Source of the DNA: JAKFDI01 sp044508835
GTDB lineage: Bacteria; Pseudomonadota; Gammaproteobacteria; Burkholderiales; Burkholderiaceae_C
Length of the DNA: 8,660 bases
Assembly (NCBI GenBank): GCA_044508835.1
Contig: JBIQHD010000061.1
Span: 1 to 8,660 of the forward strand
Direction: 5' to 3'
Below the pieces are notes generated by a model. It ran no database searches and had not been told where the DNA came from. It saw only the letters and a list, made by a program, of their open reading frames with translations. Below are positions 1 through 4,733 of the stretch, piece after piece. Both the position numbers and the translations under genes were made by a program. The number at the start of each line of letters is the position of its first letter. The stretch's first letter is position 1.

Positions 1-5
1 TGCTC

Positions 6-25
6 GCCGTAGCACGCGCTACGGC
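6..25. repeat. 8-bp perfect inverted repeat at the window edge
   Basis: GCCGTAGC (6-13) and GCTACGGC (18-25) form a perfect 8-bp stem around an ACGC loop. A second short hairpin follows: GCGCC (34-38), GGCGC (44-48), then CG and TTTT at 51-54, which could be a weak terminator for an upstream gene. It could equally be an interspersed extragenic repeat. The window begins too close by to tell, and I see no gene between 1 and 120. Confidence 0.45.
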
Positions 26-121
26 TGCGCTTTGCGCCTTGCAGGCGCCGTTTTGCCGAGTCACGCGAGCCCTCTCGTAGCGTTAACAGGCCCTAGGCCG
101 GCCGACGAGCGGGGGCTGGAC

Positions 122-127
122 TACAAT
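122..127 (+). promoter_or_regulatory. -10 box of the thrS leader promoter
   Basis: TACAAT matches the sigma70 -10 consensus at five of six positions. It lies about 35 bases before the leader ORF, so transcription would start near 134. No good -35 hexamer is present at 16-18 bp spacing. A TTAACA at 83-88 is a better -35 match but lies too far upstream to pair with this box. The -35 side is therefore weak or activator-dependent. Confidence 0.5.
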
Positions 128-161
128 CGACCCTTTCATTCCAAACAAGGGCGAGAAAGGC

Positions 162-209
162 ATGTCGGTTATGACACCGCGAACTCCCGGCAGCCACACC
201 TGCGTGTAG
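162..209 (+). CDS. putative threonine-rich leader peptide of the thrS attenuator
   Basis: This 15-codon ORF encodes MSVMTPRTPGSHTCV and ends in TAG. Three of the 15 codons are threonine (ACA 174-176, ACT 183-185, ACC 198-200). The first two are poor choices in a genome that prefers ACC and ACG. A purine-rich stretch just upstream (AAGGGCGAGAAAGG, 147-160) can act as Shine-Dalgarno for ATG 162 or for the in-frame ATG at 171. The ORF stops five bases before a segment that can pair with the downstream terminator. Ribosome stalling at Thr codons when charged tRNA-Thr is scarce would be the sensor in a classical attenuator. The reading frame and structures are seen; translation and function are inferred. 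I know of no named family for this peptide. Confidence 0.55.
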   Translation: MSVMTPRTPGSHTCV

Positions 210-267
210 CTGGGCCGCGCCGCGTCACGACACTTCTTTTCCTTCTCGTTCATCCAAGAGGCGCGGC
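189..267 (+). promoter_or_regulatory. competing leader stems: pause hairpin and antiterminator
   Basis: A pause-type hairpin can form inside the end of the leader ORF. CAGC (191-194) pairs with GCTG (209-212), and ACAC (196-199) pairs with GTGT (204-207), around a CTGC loop. Alternatively GCCGCGCC (214-221) can pair perfectly over 8 bp with GGCGCGGC (260-267). That removes the 5' arm of the terminator. The core CCGCGCC (215-221) is identical to the terminator 3' arm (273-279), as expected for mutually exclusive stems. A ribosome stalled on the Thr codons would cover the pause hairpin and favour the antiterminator. Confidence 0.5.
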
Positions 268-284
268 ACGTTCCGCGCCTTTTT
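256..284 (+). terminator. intrinsic terminator/attenuator before thrS
   Basis: GGCGCGG (260-266) and CCGCGCC (273-279) form a perfect 7-bp GC stem with the loop CACGTT. A259-T280 and neighbouring A-U/G-U pairs extend it, and TTTTT (280-284) follows. It sits only about 8 bases before the thrS Shine-Dalgarno (GGAG, 292-295). It therefore interrupts transcripts heading into thrS and does not end an upstream gene. Confidence 0.75.
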
Positions 285-303
285 CGTTTCTGGAGCTCCT
301 GCC

Positions 304-2223
304 ATGGTCTCGATCCAACTTCCCGACGGTTCCAAGCGCGAGTACCCCGGCCCCGTCACCGTGGCCGAGGTGGCCGCGTCCATCGGCGCCGGGCTCGCCA
401 AGGCGGCGATCGCCGGCCGGCTGGGGCAGGGCGACGCGGCCCGCGTGGTCGACACCAGCCACCGCATCGAGCACGACGCGGCGCTGGCCATCGTCACCGA
501 GAAGGACGCCGACGGGCTGGAGGTGATCCGCCATTCCACGGCGCACCTGCTGGCCTATGCCGTGAAGGAACTGTTCCCCGACGCGCAGGTCACGATCGGC
601 CCGGTCATCGAGAACGGCTTCTACTACGACTTCGCCTACAAGCGCCCCTTCACGCCCGAGGACCTGGCCGCCATCGAGGCCAAGATGGCCGAGCTGGCGA
701 AGAAGAACGAGCCGGTCGAGCGCCGCGTGCTGCCGCGCGACGAGGCCGTGGCCTACTTCAAGGGCCTGGGCGAGGACTACAAGGCCGAGATCATCTCCAG
801 CATCCCCGCGGGCGAGGACGTGTCGCTCTACCGCGAAGGCAGGTTCGAGGACCTGTGCCGCGGCCCGCACGTGCCGAGCACCGGGCGCCTGAAGCACTTC
901 AAGCTCATGAAGGTGGCCGGCGCCTACTGGCGCGGCGACCACCGCAACGAGATGCTGCAGCGCATCTACGGCACGGCCTGGGCGACGAAGGACGAACTGC
1001 AGCAGTACCTGCACATGCTCGAGGAGGCCGAGAAGCGCGACCACCGCAAGCTCGGCCGCGAGCTCGACCTGTTCCACATCGACGAGCACGCGCCCGGCCT
1101 CGTGTTCTGGCACCCCAAGGGCTGGACGGTGTGGCAGCAGGTCGAGCAGTACATGCGGGCGGTGTACCGCGACAACGGCTACCAGGAGGTCAAGGCGCCG
1201 CAGATCCTCGACCAGGGCCTGTGGGAGAAGACCGGCCACTGGGGCAAGTACCGCGAGAACATGTTCACGACGGAGTCGGAGAAGCGCGACTACGCGCTCA
1301 AGCCGATGAACTGCCCGGGGCACATCCTCATCTTCAACCAGGGCATCAAGAGCTACCGCGACCTGCCGCTGCGCTACGGCGAGTTCGGCCAGTGCCACCG
1401 CAACGAGCCCACCGGCGGGCTGCACGGCATCATGCGCGTGCGCGGCTTCACCCAGGACGACGGCCACATCTTCTGCACCGAGGAGCAGATCCTCGACGAG
1501 TGCACGGCCTTCACCACGCTGCTGCAGAAGGTCTACCGCGACTTCGGCTTCACCGACATCATCTACAAGGTGGCGACGCGGCCCGAGGCGCGCATCGGCA
1601 GCGACGAGTACTGGGACCGCACCGAGAACGCGCTGATGGAGAGCCTGCGCCGCTCGGGCTGCGAGTTCGAGATCGCGGCCGGCGAGGGCGCCTTCTACGC
1701 CCCGAAGATCGAGTACACGCTCAAGGACGCGCTGGGCCGGCACTGGCAGTGCGGCACGATCCAGATCGACCCCAACATGCCCGAGCGCCTGGGCGCCGAG
1801 TACGTGGACGAAGCGGGCGTCCGGCGCACGCCGCTGATGCTCCACCGCGCCATCGTCGGCAGCCTGGAGCGCTTCATCGGCATCCTGATCGAGCAGCACG
1901 CCGGCGCGCTGCCCGCCTGGCTCGCCCCGGTGCAGGTACAGGTGCTCAATATCACCGGCGCGCAGTCGGAATACGCCCAGGACGTGGTGAAAACGCTTCT
2001 AAAACAAGGAGTTAGAGCGGAATGCGATTTGCGGAACGAAAAGATTACCTATAAAATCCGCGAGCATTCCATGCAAAAGGTTCCGTTCATCCTCGTCGTG
2101 GGCGACAAGGAGAAGGCAAACGGTGCCGTTGCGGTGCGCGCTCGCGGCAACCAGGACCTCGGCGTGATGCCCTTGGCCGACTTCAGCGCGAAGCTCGCCG
2201 ACGACATCGCCCGCAGGGTCTGA
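304..2223 (+). CDS. thrS: threonyl-tRNA synthetase
   Basis: This cytoplasmic class II enzyme attaches threonine to tRNA-Thr and hydrolyses mischarged Ser-tRNA-Thr. The 639 residues match the usual full length (642 in E. coli). The order is an N-terminal TGS domain (about 1-61), the editing domain (about 65-225) with the HSTAH motif (H77, H81) and the CRGPH motif (C185, H189), the catalytic core (about 243-530) and the anticodon-binding domain (about 535-639). The zinc ligands are C337, H388 and H514, each offset by three from E. coli C334, H385 and H511. Class II motif 2 (CHRNE) and motif 3 (GSLERFIG) are intact. The ATG has GGAG at 292-295 and the start MVSIQLPDGS aligns with the family. It is preceded by an attenuator-like leader. 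The last 80 codons contain an AT-rich patch with rare codons. Confidence 0.98.
   Translation: MVSIQLPDGSKREYPGPVTVAEVAASIGAGLAKAAIAGRLGQGDAARVVDTSHRIEHDAALAIVTEKDADGLEVIRHSTAHLLAYAVKELFPDAQVTIGPVIENGFYYDFAYKRPFTPEDLAAIEAKMAELAKKNEPVERRVLPRDEAVAYFKGLGEDYKAEIISSIPAGEDVSLYREGRFEDLCRGPHVPSTGRLKHFKLMKVAGAYWRGDHRNEMLQRIYGTAWATKDELQQYLHMLEEAEKRDHRKLGRELDLFHIDEHAPGLVFWHPKGWTVWQQVEQYMRAVYRDNGYQEVKAPQILDQGLWEKTGHWGKYRENMFTTESEKRDYALKPMNCPGHILIFNQGIKSYRDLPLRYGEFGQCHRNEPTGGLHGIMRVRGFTQDDGHIFCTEEQILDECTAFTTLLQKVYRDFGFTDIIYKVATRPEARIGSDEYWDRTENALMESLRRSGCEFEIAAGEGAFYAPKIEYTLKDALGRHWQCGTIQIDPNMPERLGAEYVDEAGVRRTPLMLHRAIVGSLERFIGILIEQHAGALPAWLAPVQVQVLNITGAQSEYAQDVVKTLLKQGVRAECDLRNEKITYKIREHSMQKVPFILVVGDKEKANGAVAVRARGNQDLGVMPLADFSAKLADDIARRV
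2029..2055 (+). promoter_or_regulatory. candidate internal promoter for infC inside thrS
   Basis: TTGCGG (2029-2034) and TATAAA (2050-2055) are spaced 15 bp, one or two short of ideal. The -10 is strong, the -35 is half-consensus. They lie in a markedly AT-rich patch of an otherwise GC-rich gene, about 230 bases before infC. E. coli also drives infC from promoters within thrS, which makes this plausible but unproven. Confidence 0.35.
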
Positions 2224-2261
2224 CGGCCGCGGCGCGCGTCAGATCGTTTTGGGCTCCGTTG

Positions 2262-2281
2262 CCTTGGGGTCCGCCAAGGGG
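2262..2281 (+). promoter_or_regulatory. hairpin covering part of the infC Shine-Dalgarno
   Basis: CCTTGG (2262-2267) and CCAAGG (2274-2279) form a perfect 6-bp stem with the loop GGTCCG. The 3' arm contains most of the infC Shine-Dalgarno AAGGGG (2276-2281), which lies 8 bases before the ATC start at 2290. No T-run follows, so this is not a terminator. It may lower or gate initiation on infC. Confidence 0.45.
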
Positions 2282-2289
2282 TTTGAACT

Positions 2290-2838
2290 ATCGCTACTTT
2301 TTTTGACCGCCGGACTCCCAACGCGGAGCGCAAGCACCGCCTGAACCGGGAGATCATGGCGCCCGAAGTCCGTCTGAATGGCGTCGACAACGAGCCGCTG
2401 GGGATCGTGAGCACCCAGGAAGCCCTGCGAATGGCGGGCGATCTCGATGTCGATCTGGTGGAGATCGCGGCCACGGCCGACCCCCCGGTGTGCCGCCTGA
2501 TGGACTACGGCAAGTTCAAGTACCAGGAGCAGAAGCGCGCGGCCGAGGCCAAGGCCAAGCAGAAGGTCATTGAAGTCAAGGAAGTCAAGTTCCGCCCCGG
2601 TACCGACGAAGGCGACTACGCGATCAAGATGCGCAACCTGCGCCGCTTCATCGAGGAAGACGGCGACAAGGGCAAGGTGACCCTGCGCTACCGCGGCCGC
2701 GAGATCACCCACCAGGACATCGGCATGCGCCTGCTCGAGCGCATTCGCGACGAACTGGCGGACGTGGCGGTGGTCGAGAACATGCCCAAGCTCGAGGGGC
2801 GCCAGATGATCATGGTCCTCGCGCCCAAGCGGAAGTAG
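2290..2838 (+). CDS. infC: translation initiation factor IF-3, ATC start codon
   Basis: IF3 binds the 30S subunit, blocks premature 50S joining and rejects non-canonical start codons and wrong initiator tRNA. Starting at ATC 2290 gives 182 residues, close to the 180 of E. coli, beginning (M)ATFFDRRTPNAERKHRLNRE. The N-domain covers about 1-85 and includes the family signature RLMDYGKFKYQEQK from residue 69. A lysine-rich linker and the C-domain (about 100-180) follow, ending near KLEGRQMIMVLAPKRK. An in-frame TGA at 2284-2286 blocks extension, and no ATG, GTG or TTG occurs until ATG 2356. Starting there would remove the conserved HRLNREI segment. The Shine-Dalgarno AAGGGG lies 8 bases before ATC. 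Rare starts such as AUU in E. coli infC let IF3 repress its own synthesis, so the same feedback is expected here. Confidence 0.95.
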   Translation: MATFFDRRTPNAERKHRLNREIMAPEVRLNGVDNEPLGIVSTQEALRMAGDLDVDLVEIAATADPPVCRLMDYGKFKYQEQKRAAEAKAKQKVIEVKEVKFRPGTDEGDYAIKMRNLRRFIEEDGDKGKVTLRYRGREITHQDIGMRLLERIRDELADVAVVENMPKLEGRQMIMVLAPKRK

Positions 2839-2855
2839 TCGAAGTTCGAAGCGTT

Positions 2856-2885
2856 CAGCGGTTCGGTCTGGTCACCGGGCCGCTG
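2856..2885 (+). promoter_or_regulatory. first stem-loop of the rpmI leader
   Basis: CAGCGG (2856-2861) pairs with CCGCTG (2880-2885). Inside it, CGGT (2864-2867) pairs with ACCG (2874-2877) around a CTGGTC loop. No T-run follows, so it is unlikely to be a terminator. It lies in the infC-rpmI gap, where E. coli has its L20-responsive operator. Confidence 0.4.
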
Positions 2886-2895
2886 CCAGAAGCGA

Positions 2896-2955
2896 CTGCA
2901 GGCCTACAAGACGGCGAAATCCTCGCCGGCGCCTGCAGGAGCAACCAAGAAGGAG
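2896..2955 (+). promoter_or_regulatory. long interrupted stem-loop and Shine-Dalgarno of rpmI, candidate L20 operator
   Basis: CTGCAGGC (2896-2903) and GCCTGCAG (2931-2938) form a perfect 8-bp outer stem. Across an asymmetric internal loop (8 against 2 bases), CGGCGA (2912-2917) pairs with TCGCCG (2923-2928) around an AATCC loop. The rpmI Shine-Dalgarno AAGGAG (2950-2955) follows. The bases TCC of the loop (2920-2922) could pair with GGA of the Shine-Dalgarno (2952-2954), giving a small pseudoknot. In E. coli, L20 represses rpmI-rplT translation through a pseudoknot and an interrupted helix in this same gap. The structure is seen; L20 binding is inferred. Confidence 0.4.
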
Positions 2956-2960
2956 CAGTC

Positions 2961-3164
2961 ATGCCCAAGATGAAGACCAAGAAGAGCGCGGCCAAGCGGT
3001 TCCGCGTTCGCCCGGGTGGCACCGTCAAGCGTGGACACGCCTACAAGCGCCACATCCTCACGAAGAAGAGCACGAAGACCAAGCGCCAGCTCCGCGGCGC
3101 CACCAACGTGCACGAGACCAACATGGGCCACATCGCGCAGATGATGCCCTTCGCCGGTCTCTGA
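2961..3164 (+). CDS. rpmI: 50S ribosomal protein bL35
   Basis: This is a small basic protein of the large ribosomal subunit. The 67 residues are close to the family's usual 64-66. The start MPKMKTKKSAAKRF and the internal GHAYKRHIL are typical of bL35, and the protein is rich in Lys and Arg for rRNA contact. The Shine-Dalgarno AAGGAG lies 5 bases before ATG. rplT begins 23 bases after the stop, so the two are very probably translated from one message. The 122-base gap before the gene is structured and likely regulatory. Confidence 0.97.
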   Translation: MPKMKTKKSAAKRFRVRPGGTVKRGHAYKRHILTKKSTKTKRQLRGATNVHETNMGHIAQMMPFAGL

Positions 3165-3187
3165 ACCGCTTCTGAAGGAGAAACGAT

Positions 3188-3544
3188 ATGCCTCGCGTCA
3201 AACGTGGTGTCACCGCACGTGCACGTCACAAGAAGGTTCTGGCACTGGCCAAGGGTTACCGCGGCCGCCGCAAGAACGTCTATCGCATCGCCAAGCAGGC
3301 CGTCATGCGCGCCGGCCAGTATGCGTACCGTGACCGCCGCACCAAGAAGCGCGTCTTCCGCCAGCTCTGGATCGCCCGCATCAACGCGGCGGCCCGCGGC
3401 CTCGGGCTCACCTACAGCAAGTTCATGGCCGGCATGCGCCGCGCGTCGATCGACATCGACCGCAAGGTGCTCGCCGACATGGCCGTCAACGATCCCGCTG
3501 GCTTCAGCAGCATCGTCGACAAGGTGAAGGCCCAGCTCGCTTGA
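3188..3544 (+). CDS. rplT: 50S ribosomal protein bL20
   Basis: bL20 binds 23S rRNA early in 50S assembly and in several bacteria also represses its own operon. The 118 residues match the standard length (118 in E. coli). The N-terminal third is a very basic extended tail (MPRVKRGVTARARHKK, then KGYRGRRKNVYR) that threads into rRNA. The globular C-terminal part includes the conserved LWIARINAAAR and MAVNDPAGF segments. The Shine-Dalgarno AAGGAG (3175-3180) lies 7 bases before ATG. It follows rpmI closely and ends 115 bases before pheS. Confidence 0.98.
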   Translation: MPRVKRGVTARARHKKVLALAKGYRGRRKNVYRIAKQAVMRAGQYAYRDRRTKKRVFRQLWIARINAAARGLGLTYSKFMAGMRRASIDIDRKVLADMAVNDPAGFSSIVDKVKAQLA

Positions 3545-3552
3545 TGTCGTAG

Positions 3553-3604
3553 GGTCGGGCGCGCGAGCGCCCGTCCGATGACCGCCCGAAGCGCCGCAAG
3601 GCGC
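3553..3604 (+). promoter_or_regulatory. two hairpins in the rplT-pheS gap
   Basis: The first stem is GGGCGC (3557-3562) with GCGCCC (3567-3572) around a GCGA loop. C3556-G3573 and two more pairs beyond a mismatch extend it. The second is GCGCC (3591-3595) with GGCGC (3600-3604), closed by a GCAA tetraloop of the stable GNRA class. Neither is followed by a T-run. They may pause RNA polymerase or protect the rplT mRNA 3' end after processing. Confidence 0.4.
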
Positions 3605-3619
3605 CGACGGCCAGCTTCC

Positions 3620-3646
3620 AAGGCCGACCTCGCGTTGGCCTTTTTT
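3620..3646 (+). terminator. intrinsic terminator/attenuator between rplT and pheS
   Basis: AAGGCCGAC (3620-3628) pairs with GTTGGCCTT (3634-3642) over 9 bp with one G-U pair and a 5-base loop. A run of six T follows (3641-3646). It ends 13 bases before the pheS ATG. CGGCC (3608-3612) can pair with GGCCG (3622-3626) and break the stem, so an antiterminated state is possible. This is where E. coli places the pheM attenuator, but I find no Phe-rich leader peptide. It may simply reduce transcription from the ribosomal genes into pheST. Confidence 0.65.
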
Positions 3647-3659
3647 CATTCCCGAACCG

Positions 3660-4703
3660 ATGAACGACCTCGACCAACTGGTCAGCGACGCACGAGCCGA
3701 TTTCGAGCGGGCCGCGACACCCGCCGACCTGGAGAACGCCAAGGCGCGCTTCCTCGGCAAGTCCGGGCGCCTGACCGACCTGCTCAAAGCCCTAGGCGCG
3801 CTCGCGCCCGAAGAGAAGAAGTCGCGCGGCGCGTCGATCAACGCCGCCAAGCAGCAGGTCGAGGCCGCGCTCGCCGCCCGCCGCCAGGCGCTGGCCGATG
3901 CCGAACTGCAGCAGCAGCTGCAGGCCGAGGCGCTCGACGTGACGCTGCCCGGCCGCCGCCGCGGCGCCGGCGCGGTGCACCCGATCGCACGCACCATGGC
4001 GCGCATCGAGGAGATCTTCGGCTCGATGGGCTTCGACGTGGCCGACGGCCCCGAGATCGAGACCGACTGGTACAGCTTCACCGCGCTCAACAACCCCGAG
4101 AACCATCCGGCGCGCTCGATGCAGGACACCTTCTACGTCGACATGAAGGACGCCGAAGGCCGCTGGCTCAACCTGCGCCCGCACACCTCGCCGATGCAGG
4201 TGCGCTACGCGCGTGCGCATGCGAAGAAGCACGCGGGCCAGGCGTCGATGCCCGACATCCGCGTGATCGTGCCGGGACGCACCTACCGCGTGGACAGCGA
4301 CGCGACGCACTCGCCGATGTTCCACCAGGTCGAGGGGCTGTGGGTCGGCGAGAACGTGAGCTTCAAGGACCTGAAGGTCATGTACCTGAACTTCATCCAG
4401 GCGTTCTTCGAGACCACGGACCTCACGCTGCGCTTCCGCCCGAGCTACTTCCCGTTCACCGAGCCGAGCGCCGAGATCGACATCATGTTCGAGAGCGGCC
4501 CGCTGAAGGGCCGCTGGCTGGAGGTGTCGGGCTCCGGCCAGGTGCATCCGCAGGTCATCCGCAACATGGGGCTCGACCCCGAGCGCCACATCGGCTTCGC
4601 CTTCGGCTCGGGCATCGACCGGCTCGCCATGCTGCGCTACGGCATCAGCGACCTGCGGCTCTTCTTCGACGGCGACCTGCGCTTCCTGTCGCAATTCCAG
4701 TAA
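3660..4703 (+). CDS. pheS: phenylalanyl-tRNA synthetase alpha subunit
   Basis: This is the catalytic subunit of the cytoplasmic (alpha-beta)2 PheRS, which charges tRNA-Phe. The 347 residues compare with 327 in E. coli. The first 85 or so form the tRNA-binding coiled-coil arm (MNDLDQLVSDARADFERA onward, LGKSGRLTDLLKALG). The class II core has HPIART near 105, motif 2 near VPGRTYRVDSDATHSPMFHQ with the conserved FHQVEGL, FRPSYFPFTEPSAEI, and motif 3 GFAFGSGIDRLAML. Ala314 lies where E. coli Ala294 sets the amino-acid pocket size. The insert in VDMKDAEGRWLNLRPHTSPMQ and the AHAKKHAG stretch account for much of the extra length. The start has no recognisable Shine-Dalgarno and sits directly after the terminator, but it aligns with the family N-terminus. 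pheT follows 30 bases later. Confidence 0.97.
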   Translation: MNDLDQLVSDARADFERAATPADLENAKARFLGKSGRLTDLLKALGALAPEEKKSRGASINAAKQQVEAALAARRQALADAELQQQLQAEALDVTLPGRRRGAGAVHPIARTMARIEEIFGSMGFDVADGPEIETDWYSFTALNNPENHPARSMQDTFYVDMKDAEGRWLNLRPHTSPMQVRYARAHAKKHAGQASMPDIRVIVPGRTYRVDSDATHSPMFHQVEGLWVGENVSFKDLKVMYLNFIQAFFETTDLTLRFRPSYFPFTEPSAEIDIMFESGPLKGRWLEVSGSGQVHPQVIRNMGLDPERHIGFAFGSGIDRLAMLRYGISDLRLFFDGDLRFLSQFQ

Positions 4704-4733
4704 CCGAGCCAGTAATCCGAGCGGACATACGCC

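Noticed and set aside
966..1175. Small Cys/Ser-rich reverse-strand frame inside thrS
   Set aside because: It lies antisense to the ThrRS catalytic domain with no ribosome binding site or family resemblance.
250..1899. A 549-codon reverse-strand frame opposite thrS
   Set aside because: It is a compositional shadow of thrS with no recognisable domain. The forward protein is certain.
2356..2838. infC starting at ATG 2356
   Set aside because: This drops the conserved N-terminal segment KHRLNREI and 22 residues in all. It also ignores the good Shine-Dalgarno placed before ATC 2290.
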